Shown here: piece by piece, positions 7,909-16,676 of the stretch
Layout: each line of letters opens with the position of its first letter
Numbering within the stretch: the stretch's first letter is position 1
Assembly (NCBI RefSeq): GCF_015679185.1
Contig: NZ_CP064939.1
Span: 4,650,001 to 4,714,000, forward strand
Direction: 5' to 3'
DNA: 64,000 bases
Source: Pedobacter endophyticus
Lineage (GTDB): Bacteria > Bacteroidota > Bacteroidia > Sphingobacteriales > Sphingobacteriaceae
Notes under the pieces: generated by a model
The model's database searches: none
Seen by the model: the letters and a program-made list of their open reading frames with translations, nothing else
Told to the model about the DNA's origin: nothing
Translations under genes and position numbers: made by a program

Positions 7909-8022
7909 ATGAAAACAAAACCTATCAAATCTTTAGAAGATTACGAAAGAGCTTTAGAAAGATTGGATGTTATTTTTGATGCAGCGCCAGACACTGAAGA
8001 AGGTAAAATTGACTATAACTAG
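7909..8022 (+). pseudogene. HigA antitoxin remnant (N-terminal part only)
   Basis: 37 codons beginning MKTKPIKSLEDYERALERLD and containing FDAAPDTEEG. This is the N-terminal signature of HigA-type antitoxins, which normally continue for about 90 more residues including a Cro/C1 helix-turn-helix. Here it stops at TAG right after the EEG motif. Together with the HigB tail it is the scar of a deleted toxin-antitoxin module. Confidence 0.65.
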
Positions 8023-8120
8023 TCAAATAAAAGATGAGCGATAAAGAAAGCAAGTTTTGGATTTTATAAATTGCAAGCAAACCTTATCTTGCAGCTTACC
8101 ATTCAAATAGCTAACCCAAT

Positions 8121-8630
8121 ATGAAAATTGAAAATTGTTTACTAAGCGATTCGGACCAGATTATAGCGCTTTATGATGCCGCCAGAAAACTTCAGGTTGA
8201 AAGGGGAATGGTGGTGTGGCCTGTTTTCGAAAAATCTTTTATCGAAAGCGAAATAAGGGAAGGAAGGCAATGGAAAATCGTAATTGATGGGACGATTGCT
8301 TGTAATTGGGCAACAACGTTTGAGGATAAACAAATTTGGGGCGATAAAGACAACAACGATTCCGTTTTTATTCATCGTTTATGTACCAATCCCAATTTTC
8401 GCGGAAATAGATATATCGATAAGGTTGTTGAGTGGGCAAAGAATTACGCAAGGCAATTAGGGAAACAATATGTAAGGCTGGACACCTTGGGAAACAACAC
8501 CAAATTAATTGAGCACTATACATCGTCGGGCTTCGAATTTTTGGGCATATTCAAACTAACCGACACTTCAACCTTACCGGGCCATTATCAACGTGAGCCA
8601 AATTGTTGTTTGTTTGAGCTGAAATTATAA
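8121..8630 (+). CDS. GNAT family N-acetyltransferase
   Basis: 169 aa. GNAT fold with the acetyl-CoA loop in NPNFRGNRYIDKVVEWAKN (motif A, about residues 92-110), the following strand VRLDTLGNN, and the C-terminal YTSSGFEFLG motif B. The substrate is unknown. It stands alone downstream of the higBA scar. Confidence 0.9.
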   Translation: MKIENCLLSDSDQIIALYDAARKLQVERGMVVWPVFEKSFIESEIREGRQWKIVIDGTIACNWATTFEDKQIWGDKDNNDSVFIHRLCTNPNFRGNRYIDKVVEWAKNYARQLGKQYVRLDTLGNNTKLIEHYTSSGFEFLGIFKLTDTSTLPGHYQREPNCCLFELKL

Positions 8631-8736
8631 CTAATAGCTTTTATCGTATTTATTTTTAGGTGATTGTTTTTTTGTGTATATTATGTTTTGGCAGGTTAGG
8701 CGCCATCATAAATTAACATCTTTAAACAAACACAAC

Positions 8737-9093
8737 ATGAAAACTACGCTTTTTATTATCTGCTCGTTCTTTTGCTTCGCTGTAAAAGCACAAAATTTAA
8801 ATAAAGAAGAGAAACGCCAGTTAAAAGCAGACGGAGAAACTCCTATAGCTGCAACAGAACTGGATTTATCGAAAATTTATGGGAGAATACAGATTGTGAA
8901 TCATTTTGCAGACTACAAAGTAAAGATTGTAGAAAGCTTTGGCGATTTGAAGGTGAAAATCGTCGAGTCGAATGCAAACGCTCCGGGAAAATGGATTATG
9001 GTAAACTCTCGGCCAGACTTTAAAATCAAAATAGTAAATAGCTTTGCCGATTTCACAATAAGGTATGTTGAGCGTTCGCCGGGAGTGAGGTAG
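8737..9093 (+). CDS. Secreted protein of short beta-repeat type
   Basis: 118 aa from the ATG at 8737, chosen because it begins a signal peptide (KTTLFIICSFFCFAVKAQ); an in-frame start at 8674 would put 21 unrelated residues in front. The mature part is built of about five near-repeats of 13 residues of the form I-V-x-S/H-F-A-D-x-K-V-K. Alternating hydrophobic residues suggest a small repetitive beta structure. It resembles an uncharacterised Bacteroidota/proteobacterial family with VDSFPDFKIQ repeats (DUF6150-like). Function unknown. Confidence 0.75.
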   Translation: MKTTLFIICSFFCFAVKAQNLNKEEKRQLKADGETPIAATELDLSKIYGRIQIVNHFADYKVKIVESFGDLKVKIVESNANAPGKWIMVNSRPDFKIKIVNSFADFTIRYVERSPGVR

Positions 9094-9186
9094 CCTGAAG
9101 GCAAATTCGGTACAAATGTTTTTCGGTTGCAATTTAGAAGGTTTTACGAAAAGTGTTACTTTGAAATAAATTATACACTTTTAAAT

Positions 9187-9194
9187 TATTTTTG
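9187..9194 (+). promoter_or_regulatory. -7 promoter element before the fic gene
   Basis: TATTTTTG matches TAnnTTTG; a TTTG at 9160-9163 lies 23 nt upstream, slightly longer than the usual spacing. It is 37 nt before the fic ATG. Confidence 0.4.
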
Positions 9195-9231
9195 CTGGAG
9201 TATATTAGGTACTTAAAACTGGAAAATTTAC

Positions 9232-9789
9232 ATGAGAAATATTGATGGAAAAAGTTTAGAAAATGCCTATCGGTTGTTTGAATCTAATAACATTGAGAAA
9301 ATGGAAATTGGAAGCGCAAAGGGCCTTAAACAAATTCACGAGTATCTATTCGCTGGCTTATATGATTTCGCGGGAGAGGTGCGCACAAAAAATATAGCTA
9401 AAGGTGGCTTCAGGTTTGCAACTGCCTTATACCTGAACGAGATTTTAGTAAAAATTGAACAGATGCCCGAAAATAATTTTGAAGAAATTATTGCCAAGTA
9501 TGTAGAAATGAATATTGCCCACCCTTTTATGGAAGGCAATGGCAGAACAATGCGTATATGGCTGGATATGCTGTTAAAAACAAAACTTAAAAAAATGGTT
9601 AACTGGCAGTTTGTAGATAAAACACTTTATTTACAAGCCATGGAGAGAAGCCCAATAAACGATTTGGAACTAAGAACCCTGTTAGGTAATAACCTAACCG
9701 ATGAGATAAACAACAGAGAAGTCATTTTTAAAGGAATAGAGCAATCCTATTATTATGAAGGTTACACAAAAGAAGATGATGACGAATAA
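9232..9789 (+). CDS. Fic family protein (AMP-transferase) with C-terminal inhibitory motif
   Basis: 185 aa. The Fic core motif HPFMEGNGRTMR spans residues 97-108 with catalytic His97, the Glu/Gly/Asn/Gly anion-binding loop and Arg105/Arg108. The upstream flap region includes GGFRFA. The last residues contain SYYYEG (172-177), matching the inhibitory (S/T)xxxE(G/N) motif. At the C-terminus this defines class III single-domain Fic proteins such as NmFic, which self-inhibit and are controlled by oligomerisation. It likely transfers AMP to a protein target. There is no separate antitoxin gene beside it. Confidence 0.92.
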   Translation: MRNIDGKSLENAYRLFESNNIEKMEIGSAKGLKQIHEYLFAGLYDFAGEVRTKNIAKGGFRFATALYLNEILVKIEQMPENNFEEIIAKYVEMNIAHPFMEGNGRTMRIWLDMLLKTKLKKMVNWQFVDKTLYLQAMERSPINDLELRTLLGNNLTDEINNREVIFKGIEQSYYYEGYTKEDDDE

Positions 9790-9817
9790 TCGCCCGTTGC
9801 AGTTTTGAAATCGTTAC

Positions 9818-12304
9818 TTAGTCCCATTTAATCCTCACGTCTCTTTTTTTATTCTGATCCTGACCTTTATCCTTATCCTCATCATGATCCTTGTTCCACC
9901 TAATTTTGATGCCGCCTTTTCCATCATCAATTGCTTTGAGGTAAAGCACAATTCCCCGCATTCGGGCTTCCCGGCGCTCTGCTTTCGTTAAGTTTTCATC
10001 CCCTTTGGGGTTTCTCAATGGAATATCAACGGCAATATTGGTACCATCGCCAAGTGCATAAGTGCCTTTTACATTGAAGTTCATTGCGCTCGAATTAATC
10101 TGCATTGGGCTGATATCAATTTTATCTCCCCGAATGGTCAACGTTCCATCTAAATTCCTGATTTTTATATTTTCCAAATTGCGATTCGCAAAGGCAAACT
10201 TGCCTACATTTACCATCGGCTCAAAATTAACCAGGGCAGCATTGTTGAGGTTGAAAATTACTTTTCCACTTATCGAGCGGGGCAATATTTTCCCTACATG
10301 CGAAATGCGACCTGTAATGTTAACACGCGACGATAAATAACCCATCAGGTTTTTACTGGTAATGGTTTTTTGCCCGAAATTATCAAAAGAATAAAAGAAC
10401 TCTTTTACGCTAACATGGCTAATTACAGAATTGATTTTAAACAGATTTGAGCTCGACTGTTGAATGATGTTCCCATTCAAAGAAAGTGTTCCACCGGCAT
10501 GCGCTACGCTGATTTTATCGAAATAAATCCCTTCACCGCGAAGAGAAATATCGGCATTTAGGTTTCTCGCCACAAACTTGTCGTAAATGGCCTTGTCAAC
10601 TTTTAACTTAATGTTCATTTTTGACACCTCTAAAACATTGCTCAACTGTTTCGAAGCTGCTTTCATCGAACTGCCAGATGAGGCGCTTTTTTGCTTCATG
10701 CGTGGTCCCAAAATAGGCAGAAACTCGTTTAAGTACAGTTGCGGGCTGTGCATAGTTAAATTAACCAAAATCTTATCCGGATCGGTATAGTACAGGTTGG
10801 CAAAGTTGGCGATGTTACAATTTACGTTTAATTCGCTTTTTCCCAATTGAAAATGGCCGTTCTGGATGGAAAGATCGTTTTGATTGAAATTCATTTTCAA
10901 TGCACTTTTAACCAGATGAAGTTTCCTCGGAAGGTAAACAATATCTGCATTGGCAATGTCGATTCTTCCCGATACCACAGGCTTGGTAAAGCTAAAATTA
11001 TCGATATCGGCCTTGCAGTACAACCGTAAATCGGCCGTACCGTTTTTAAACTCGAAATCCTCCGTTCCTACGGTGTTGTTTAGGTTGGTTAAAGGGAATT
11101 GCGAGGTTACTAAACCCGTTGCAATGGGTCTCGCCAGGTTGTTAACCGTGAAAGTATCAATCTTTATTGGCGCATTAAAATAATTGGCTCTAAGCTTATA
11201 AAACTTGATAGCCGAATTTTCGTCGCCGATTACGCCTCCAACCGTATCTTGATTGGTAAATGTACCATCGAAATTTGCTGCGGTTAAGGTTCCGGCTGGT
11301 ATGCTCACCACATTATCTCTAACTGTTATGCCTACTTTGATTAAGGGGTCGCCATATTTGCCCGATCCATCATCTATAATAGTTCCCCTGATATTTATCG
11401 GCTTCGCGATGCCGAATTTGAGCAGCTTCGACGATATATTTGGCGATAACAGCAAAGCCACATCTTTAAACAAGATATCGTCGACGGCAATATCAATTGC
11501 AAAAGCCGATTTGCCAAGGTCGATCTTTGCACCGATTTTAAACGGGTGACCGCCAATGTTCAGCACTTCAGGATCGAGCATCACTGCATCGAGCTTGCGA
11601 CTATAATGGGCAGACAGCGTTCCCTCGAGCGATTTGTTTTGTAAAAAACTGCCCTTATTGGTGTTAAACGCAAAGCTGTTAACCTGCGTTTTTAATTTGA
11701 TTTTGCCCATCCATCCCGTATCAAGGTATTTCATTCGGCCCTGAATCTGATCAATATTGAAATTGAAGAGCTTAAACCTTTTTTTATTGTCTACCGTTAA
11801 GTTTACCTTATTAAAATCGATCTTCTTTATCGCTAGGGTCGAATTTTTGGAGGGCGGTTTTTTATCGTCGGCCGGTTTACTGCTTTTGAAAATGCTGGTG
11901 TTGCTGTACCCCGATGAGTCCGTATAGATATAGATATTTGCGTTATTTATGGCGATTCGGTTGATGTTGATGTTGCCAACAATGAGCGAGAGCACATTTA
12001 ACGAAACGTCGATATCTTGAGCCTTTAAAAGATCGTGCCGGTGTTTGGCCCACAAACTGTCGCGAAGTAACACTTCATTTAATGAAATCGAAATGCCCGG
12101 AAAGCTTTTTAGCAAAGTAGGCTCCATGCTCGAAGCCGTAATTTTTCCATTGAGGTTTTTGTTTAACTGCGCAAGAATAGAAGTTAAAACCTCCTTTTTG
12201 TTGCGGCTGATGTAAAAAGCACCCGCAAGCCAGGTTAACACGATAAGAAGAACAACAACAGAAAGGATTTTAAGCAGAATTTTGAACCAGCGTTTCATGC
12301 ACAT
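9818..12304 (-). CDS. AsmA family protein
   Basis: 828 aa; the true start is probably the Met at 12298 (MKRWFKI). A single N-terminal transmembrane helix (about residues 8-32) precedes a long periplasmic part rich in alternating strands, with AsmA-like features at both ends (SFPGISISLNEVLL early; SAMNFNVKGTYALGDGTNIAVDIPLRNPKG late). AsmA-like proteins are repeating beta-groove proteins thought to carry phospholipids between membranes. The tail is very basic and charged (Lys/Asp/Gln repeats), probably disordered. Monocistronic; convergent with fic. Confidence 0.88.
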   Translation of the reverse strand: MCMKRWFKILLKILSVVVLLIVLTWLAGAFYISRNKKEVLTSILAQLNKNLNGKITASSMEPTLLKSFPGISISLNEVLLRDSLWAKHRHDLLKAQDIDVSLNVLSLIVGNININRIAINNANIYIYTDSSGYSNTSIFKSSKPADDKKPPSKNSTLAIKKIDFNKVNLTVDNKKRFKLFNFNIDQIQGRMKYLDTGWMGKIKLKTQVNSFAFNTNKGSFLQNKSLEGTLSAHYSRKLDAVMLDPEVLNIGGHPFKIGAKIDLGKSAFAIDIAVDDILFKDVALLLSPNISSKLLKFGIAKPINIRGTIIDDGSGKYGDPLIKVGITVRDNVVSIPAGTLTAANFDGTFTNQDTVGGVIGDENSAIKFYKLRANYFNAPIKIDTFTVNNLARPIATGLVTSQFPLTNLNNTVGTEDFEFKNGTADLRLYCKADIDNFSFTKPVVSGRIDIANADIVYLPRKLHLVKSALKMNFNQNDLSIQNGHFQLGKSELNVNCNIANFANLYYTDPDKILVNLTMHSPQLYLNEFLPILGPRMKQKSASSGSSMKAASKQLSNVLEVSKMNIKLKVDKAIYDKFVARNLNADISLRGEGIYFDKISVAHAGGTLSLNGNIIQQSSSNLFKINSVISHVSVKEFFYSFDNFGQKTITSKNLMGYLSSRVNITGRISHVGKILPRSISGKVIFNLNNAALVNFEPMVNVGKFAFANRNLENIKIRNLDGTLTIRGDKIDISPMQINSSAMNFNVKGTYALGDGTNIAVDIPLRNPKGDENLTKAERREARMRGIVLYLKAIDDGKGGIKIRWNKDHDEDKDKGQDQNKKRDVRIKWD

Positions 12305-12645
12305 TAATTTGGAGTAACCAATATAATGTTTTTTGTGTCACAATTGTTTGACTTGGAAAAGAATTATAATTTACCGTTGACTGAAGTCAACGGCAATGAG
12401 GTCAACGGCAATGAAATAGGAAATGCCTCATCGGCCTGTGCCGTCGTTTTCAACCCAATGTCGTTTAGTTAAGGACAAATCAAAAAACATTGTCACCCTG
12501 AGCATTTCGGCTACGCTCAATACAGGCTTAGTCGAAAGGCGATGTTTATTTGTTTCGTCGTGTAAAAAGAGTCTTCGACTCCGCTCAGACTGACGACCAT
12601 CTTGCATAACTAAATGAATTGAGGTTTTAACCGTCGGGCGGTGTA
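12305..12645. repeat. Intergenic dispersed repeats
   Basis: No gene seen. Contains CCGTTGACT..AGTCAACGG (about 12373-12392) and two 'tcaccctgagc...cgactccgctcagactgac' units (about 12490-12595). These families recur at 16345-16530, 22323-22360, 31400-31440, 58440 and 61442-61505. Confidence 0.55.
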
Positions 12646-13125
12646 TTACAAAAGATGTGCAAACACAGTAGAATGCCAGCTATTTTTTAAGGGTACTTCC
12701 CACTTGTTTTCGAGCTCGGCCAAAGTTTGCACCATGTTGTTAAATACGATGGTTTCGGGAGTGATCTGTTTAATGTTGATCAGGGTTTCAAAGTCTTCTT
12801 TATTGTTAACGATTACCTGATCATCAACTTTGTACGCCATATTAAAACGGTTGAATAGATCGACATGGTAATCTTGCTCAATTTCTTTTATTAACCGCAC
12901 CGAGCTGTCGATAGAACAACCCGTAACGTTAGCCTGGGTTTCATCAACAGTCAAAATGATAAAATAGCCGTAACGAATTTCGGCTCTGGCCAATAATTCA
13001 TTACCATGGGCTTTCCATTGGTTTGTAAATGCCGCTAATTTTTCGATGATCGCCGTTTCCTCCGCTGAAGAAAATTTACGATCGCTTTGGTACACCCAAA
13101 CTCTTGATTGTGGAGAAAAACTCAT
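12646..13125 (-). CDS. Conserved Bacteroidota hypothetical protein
   Basis: 159 aa, soluble, no signal peptide. It resembles a small family found across Bacteroidota that is often labelled ABC transporter ATPase. The sequence has no Walker A, Walker B or LSGGQ motif, so that label is not supported here. The start pattern RVWVYQSDRKFSSAEE and the CSIDSSVRLIKEIE segment with Cys-Ser-Ile-Asp look conserved. Its function is unknown. It is divergent from the secreted protein at 13157. Confidence 0.8.
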   Translation of the reverse strand: MSFSPQSRVWVYQSDRKFSSAEETAIIEKLAAFTNQWKAHGNELLARAEIRYGYFIILTVDETQANVTGCSIDSSVRLIKEIEQDYHVDLFNRFNMAYKVDDQVIVNNKEDFETLINIKQITPETIVFNNMVQTLAELENKWEVPLKNSWHSTVFAHLL

Positions 13126-13156
13126 GTTACAAATTTACTATTTTAATTAATTTGGT

Positions 13157-13648
13157 ATGTTCAAAACGTTGTCCCTTATGAAAAAGTTTACACTTGGCTT
13201 GAAAATGTCGCTTGCAGCGATTTCCTGCGTGTTTTTCTGTGCTTTTTCCGAACCCGATACACTTATAGAATCGGTAACTGTATTGCAAAAATACTTAACC
13301 GATCATTACGATACCAGCCAGGAAAGTGCTACAATTAAGCGGTACGAACTGAATATTACTAACAATGGGTTTTGCCGTTATAAACGCTATTTTAACAGCG
13401 GAAAAACCGAATATTTTGCCTTCAAGCTTTCAAAATTTAGCGGTATGGAATATATCGGAGACACGGCATCTGGCCGACTGCTATTGCGCACCAAGGGCGA
13501 TGATGTGATTGTTCAGACTTACAAGGATCAGGGCGGCGATGTGGATTCGATGGCGACGCAGGTTGTAATTCCGTTAAAAAATATCGAGGCAGAAGATTTG
13601 AACGTGCTCCAGAATAATTTCGTTAAAATAAGTAAATTGGTGCAGTAG
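13157..13648 (+). CDS. Secreted hypothetical protein
   Basis: 163 aa, or 156 aa if it starts at the in-frame ATG at 13178 (MKKFTLGLKMSL), which would give a cleaner signal peptide. The hydrophobic segment MSLAAISCVFFCAFS is followed by a mature part without recognised motif. A C at the end of the hydrophobic core is followed by AFSEPD, not a standard lipobox. No family recognised. Confidence 0.7.
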   Translation: MFKTLSLMKKFTLGLKMSLAAISCVFFCAFSEPDTLIESVTVLQKYLTDHYDTSQESATIKRYELNITNNGFCRYKRYFNSGKTEYFAFKLSKFSGMEYIGDTASGRLLLRTKGDDVIVQTYKDQGGDVDSMATQVVIPLKNIEAEDLNVLQNNFVKISKLVQ

Positions 13649-13747
13649 GTAAGTCTTTAGTCCTTAGTCGTCAGTCATAAGTCTTGAGTCCTTAGTCTTG
13701 AGTCATTTGGACTTCAGACCAAGAACTCCAAACTTCCGACTCCAAAC
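13649..13747. repeat. Simple 'agtcctTagtc/gactccaaac' repeat
   Basis: Degenerate tandem AGTCCTTAGTC, AGTCTTGAGTC and ACTCCAAAC units fill the space between convergent genes. Same style as 2865-2898, the dnaX linker and 43034-43114. Confidence 0.55.
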
Positions 13748-14536
13748 TTACAATCCGTTTGCCCTTGCGGTTATTTCGGCAATATCCAACACTTTAACCT
13801 CTTGTTCCTTATCCTTAAGTTTTATGCCATCGCTAAGCATCGTCATGCAAAACGGACAACCGGCGGCAATAAATTGTGGTTCGGTTTGTAACGCTTCTTC
13901 CACACGTTCTACATTGATGTCTTTTCGTCCTTTTTCGGGTTCTTTAAACATCTGGGCGCCGCCTGCGCCGCAGCATAAACCATTGCTTTTGCAGCGTTTC
14001 ATTTCGACAAGCTGGGCATCTAAAACTTCGAGGGCTTTACGCGGGGCTTCGTAAATTCCATTTCCACGGCCTAAATAGCAGGGGTCGTGATAAGTAATTT
14101 TTTTGCCTTTGAAGCTTTCGCCGCCCTCAGCCTTTAGTTTGCCTTCGTTTATTAAATCCTGAATGAGCTGGGTATGGTGGATAACTTCGTAAGTGCCTCC
14201 CAAACCGGGATATTCGTTTTTAATGGTGTTAAAGCAATGTGGGCAACCGGTTACAATTTTTTTAATGTTGTAGGCGTTTAAAACCTCGATATTGGTCATC
14301 GCCTGCATTTGAAACAGAAATTCGTTTCCTGCACGTTTCGCAGGATCGCCTGTGCAGCTTTCCTCAGTTCCCAAAACAGCATACTTTATACCTACATGAT
14401 GCAAAATCTTGCAGATATCGCGAGTGATTTTCTGCGCCCGTTCATCGTAGCTGCCTGCACATCCTACCCAAAATAGTATTTCTGGTTCTTCTCCTGCGGC
14501 CATCAGCTCGGCCATTGTAGGGACTTTAAATTCCAT
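13748..14536 (-). CDS. Fe-S oxidoreductase with two CCG domains (HdrB-like)
   Basis: 262 aa. Two cysteine-rich CCG-type segments: GCPHCFNTIKNEYP plus YHDPCYLGR, and LCCGAGGAQMF plus AGCPFCMTML. These match the heterodisulfide reductase subunit B / GlcF / LutA family, which binds an unusual Fe-S cluster. It is the downstream partner of the membrane ferredoxin-like protein at 14714, about 180 bp apart in the same direction. Together they look like a quinone-linked electron-transfer module; the substrate is not evident. Confidence 0.9.
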   Translation of the reverse strand: MEFKVPTMAELMAAGEEPEILFWVGCAGSYDERAQKITRDICKILHHVGIKYAVLGTEESCTGDPAKRAGNEFLFQMQAMTNIEVLNAYNIKKIVTGCPHCFNTIKNEYPGLGGTYEVIHHTQLIQDLINEGKLKAEGGESFKGKKITYHDPCYLGRGNGIYEAPRKALEVLDAQLVEMKRCKSNGLCCGAGGAQMFKEPEKGRKDINVERVEEALQTEPQFIAAGCPFCMTMLSDGIKLKDKEQEVKVLDIAEITARANGL

Positions 14537-14713
14537 TTTTATAAAGCTTAAATCAGAAAAAACAAAGCTAAAAGCTTTTTCTTTCGACTGTATTAAGCTG
14601 AAAGCTAAAAGACTAGAGCCGTCTTTCTAACATTCAGTCATATCTAATTATTTATCCTGTTTTCTATCCTTCAATCTTTTAGCTTTACGCTTTAGTCTTT
14701 CAACTCTCTTCAA
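14537..14713. repeat. 'aagctaaaagct' intergenic repeat
   Basis: Low-complexity AGCTAAAAGCTTTT, AAGCTGAAAGCTAAAAGAC and reverse units (TTTAGCTTTACGC) between the two Fe-S genes. The same AAGCTTTCAGCTTTA core occurs inside the dnaX linker. Confidence 0.45.
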
Positions 14714-16009
14714 CTAACTCTCCTGCGCCCAATTAAAACGATCGGCTGGCGAATATTTCCAGGGGGCCTGGTTGTTCTCAATGTTGCCCATCATGGCATT
14801 AATGCTCGATGGGGCTTGCGATTCTTCCATAACGGTGAAACGGCGAAGCTCAGTAATAATTTGTAAGGGATCGATATTTACCGGGCAGGCTTCTACACAA
14901 GCGTTACAACTGGTACAGGCCCAAATTTCCTCCCGCGAGATATAATCATCCAGCAATGATTTTCCATCCTGATGTTCAGCGCCGTTTTTATCAATGTTCT
15001 TACCAATTTCGGCAATCCGATCCCGGGTATCCATCATAATTTTCCGCGGCGATAAGAGCTTTCCGGTGATATTTGCCGGGCAAACCGAAGTACAGCGGCC
15101 GCACTCGGTGCAGGTGTAAGCATTCATCAGGTTTACCCAGGTTAAATCGGTAGCATCTTTTGCTCCAAACTTACCCGGTGCGGCATCGGCCGGCACAAAT
15201 GAAGGATCGAGCATGGCCTTTACTTCGTTGGTAACCGACGGCATATTGGTAAATTCACCTTTGGGCTCGAGGTTTGAAAAGTAGGTGTTTGGAAAGGCGA
15301 ACAGAATATGAAAATGTTTTGAATAGGGCAGGTAGTTTAAAAACGCTAAAATGCCGATAATGTGGAACCACCAACAACTTCTTTCTAAAATAATAAGTGC
15401 TTGTTCAGTTGAAGGCAAAAGGTTCATCAGATACTGGCTTACAGGGAAGGCACCAGCATTAACGTAATGGGTTGCACCTAAAAGCTGCAATTTGGCGTCG
15501 GCCGCATTCATCAGTAAAAATGCGCTCATTAAAAGAATCTCGGTAATTAAGATATAATTGGCATCAGATTTTGGCCAGCTTGTCATTTCTACACCGTAAA
15601 ACCTTTTGATTTTCAGTGAGTTTCGGCGCACCAAAAAGATGGCACAGGAAACCCAAACGGTGAAGGCTAAAATCTCGAATGAGCCTATCAGGAAATTATA
15701 TAACCCTCCCAAGCCATAAAAAATTCGATGCGTACCAAATAGTCCGTCGATCATAATTTCGAGCACTTCGATGTTGATAATAACGAAACCGATGTAAACA
15801 AAAAAGTGAAGGAAAGCTGGAATTGGTCGCACAACCATTTTCGATTGGCCAAAAGCCACCCTAAGCATGGTTGTTAAGCGTTTCATCGGCTGATCTTTGC
15901 GATCAGCAGGCTTCCCTAAACGGATGTTGCGAATAATTTTCCGCAGGTTAATTGTAAACAGCGCAATTGCTGCAAGTGTTATCACTAAAAAAATAATCTG
16001 GGCCACCAT
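14714..16009 (-). CDS. Membrane-bound 4Fe-4S protein (HdrC/HdrE-like fusion)
   Basis: 431 aa. The N-terminal half (about 1-250) has five or six transmembrane helices resembling the cytochrome b-like nitrate reductase gamma/HdrE domain. The C-terminal half carries two 4Fe-4S motifs: CTECGRCTSVCP starting near residue 300 and CTSCNACVEACP near residue 365. With the HdrB-like gene downstream it forms a DsrM/HdrDE-type pair that probably moves electrons between the quinone pool and a cytoplasmic substrate. It starts 200 bp before the tRNA-Phe genes on the other strand. Confidence 0.9.
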   Translation of the reverse strand: MVAQIIFLVITLAAIALFTINLRKIIRNIRLGKPADRKDQPMKRLTTMLRVAFGQSKMVVRPIPAFLHFFVYIGFVIINIEVLEIMIDGLFGTHRIFYGLGGLYNFLIGSFEILAFTVWVSCAIFLVRRNSLKIKRFYGVEMTSWPKSDANYILITEILLMSAFLLMNAADAKLQLLGATHYVNAGAFPVSQYLMNLLPSTEQALIILERSCWWFHIIGILAFLNYLPYSKHFHILFAFPNTYFSNLEPKGEFTNMPSVTNEVKAMLDPSFVPADAAPGKFGAKDATDLTWVNLMNAYTCTECGRCTSVCPANITGKLLSPRKIMMDTRDRIAEIGKNIDKNGAEHQDGKSLLDDYISREEIWACTSCNACVEACPVNIDPLQIITELRRFTVMEESQAPSSINAMMGNIENNQAPWKYSPADRFNWAQES

Positions 16010-16182
16010 GCAATATTAGATTTTTAACGCTAAAATATGATTATTAATCTAAATAAATTGCTATGCATGCATAAAATCTGACATAAATTTTTTGTTTGTA
16101 TTCATTCTAAGCGATTTTGGCGATTGAACAAAAAATTAATTAATTGATAATCAGAATGAGAGTAAATTAATGGAAAAAAAAT

Positions 16183-16212
16183 TTTGCTTTTGAAAAAAGA
16201 ACGCTACATTTG
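16183..16212 (+). promoter_or_regulatory. Promoter of the first tRNA-Phe
   Basis: TTTG at 16183-16186, 18-nt spacer, TACATTTG at 16205-16212; tRNA begins 15 bases later. Confidence 0.75.
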
Positions 16213-16227
16213 CAATCCCAAACGGAT

Positions 16228-16300
16228 GGTGCCATAGCTCAGTCGGTAGAGCAAAGGACTGAAAATCCTTGTGTCCCTGGTTCGAATCCAGGTGGCACCA
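16228..16300 (+). tRNA. tRNA-Phe (GAA)
   Basis: 73-nt cloverleaf. Acceptor GGTGCCA pairs with TGGCACC plus discriminator A. D arm AGCTCAGTCGGTAGAGCA, anticodon stem AAGGA/TCCTT with loop CTGAAAA (anticodon GAA), and T arm CCTGG-TTCGAAT-CCAGG. CCA is not encoded (CTT follows). The same gene is repeated at 16599. Confidence 0.98.
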
Positions 16301-16305
16301 CTTCC

Positions 16306-16336
16306 AAAAGCCTTTCAGAAATGAGAGGCTTTTTTG
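16306..16336 (+). terminator. Terminator after the first tRNA-Phe
   Basis: AAAAGCCTTTCA pairs with TGAGAGGCTTTT (one G-T), with a GAAA-type loop and T-tract. Confidence 0.8.
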
Positions 16337-16339
16337 GTT

Positions 16340-16535
16340 TTACAGGCATTTCGACTCCGTTCACCCTGACAACCCGGATAAAAACTAAAGCCGATAATTC
16401 TACTCCACTTAATGTCACACTGAGCGGAGTCGAAGTGCAGAAATAAAAAGGGGCTTCGACTCCGCTCACCCTGACAAATGGAAAAATTACATGCAATCGA
16501 CTTCGCTCAACGTGACAGGTGTAAAAATCCTGCCC
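16340..16535. repeat. Dispersed 'gactccgctcaccctgac' repeats between the tRNAs
   Basis: At least four forward and inverted copies of the TTCGACTCCGCTCACCCTGAC element lie between the duplicated tRNA genes, forming potential hairpins. Apparent open frames here are repeat translations, not genes. Confidence 0.6.
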
Positions 16536-16553
16536 TTTTTTTCAAAACACATG

Positions 16554-16583
16554 TTGTAATTGAAAAAAAGAATACTACATTTG
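16554..16583 (+). promoter_or_regulatory. Promoter of the second tRNA-Phe
   Basis: TTG at 16554-16556, 19-nt spacer, TACATTTG at 16576-16583. The segment from TACATTTG into the tRNA (GCAATCCCAAACGG) matches the first copy, showing that the duplication included the promoter. Confidence 0.7.
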
Positions 16584-16598
16584 CAATCCCAAACGGGA

Positions 16599-16671
16599 GG
16601 TGCCATAGCTCAGTCGGTAGAGCAAAGGACTGAAAATCCTTGTGTCCCTGGTTCGAATCCAGGTGGCACCA
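16599..16671 (+). tRNA. tRNA-Phe (GAA), second copy
   Basis: 73 nt, identical in sequence to the copy at 16228 as far as I can read. Same anticodon loop CTGAAAA, same uncoded CCA end. It has its own promoter and terminator, so it is an independent transcription unit created by a short local duplication of about 370 bp. Confidence 0.98.
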
Positions 16672-16676
16672 CTTTT

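Noticed and set aside
7864..8022. Starting the HigA remnant at the ATG at 7864
   Set aside because: That stretch overlaps the HigB remnant in another frame and does not match HigA; the family signature starts at 7909.
12646..13125. Annotation as ABC transporter ATPase
   Set aside because: No Walker A, Walker B or signature motif is present.
16210..16496. Open frames overlapping the first tRNA-Phe on both strands
   Set aside because: They are translations of the tRNA and dispersed repeats.
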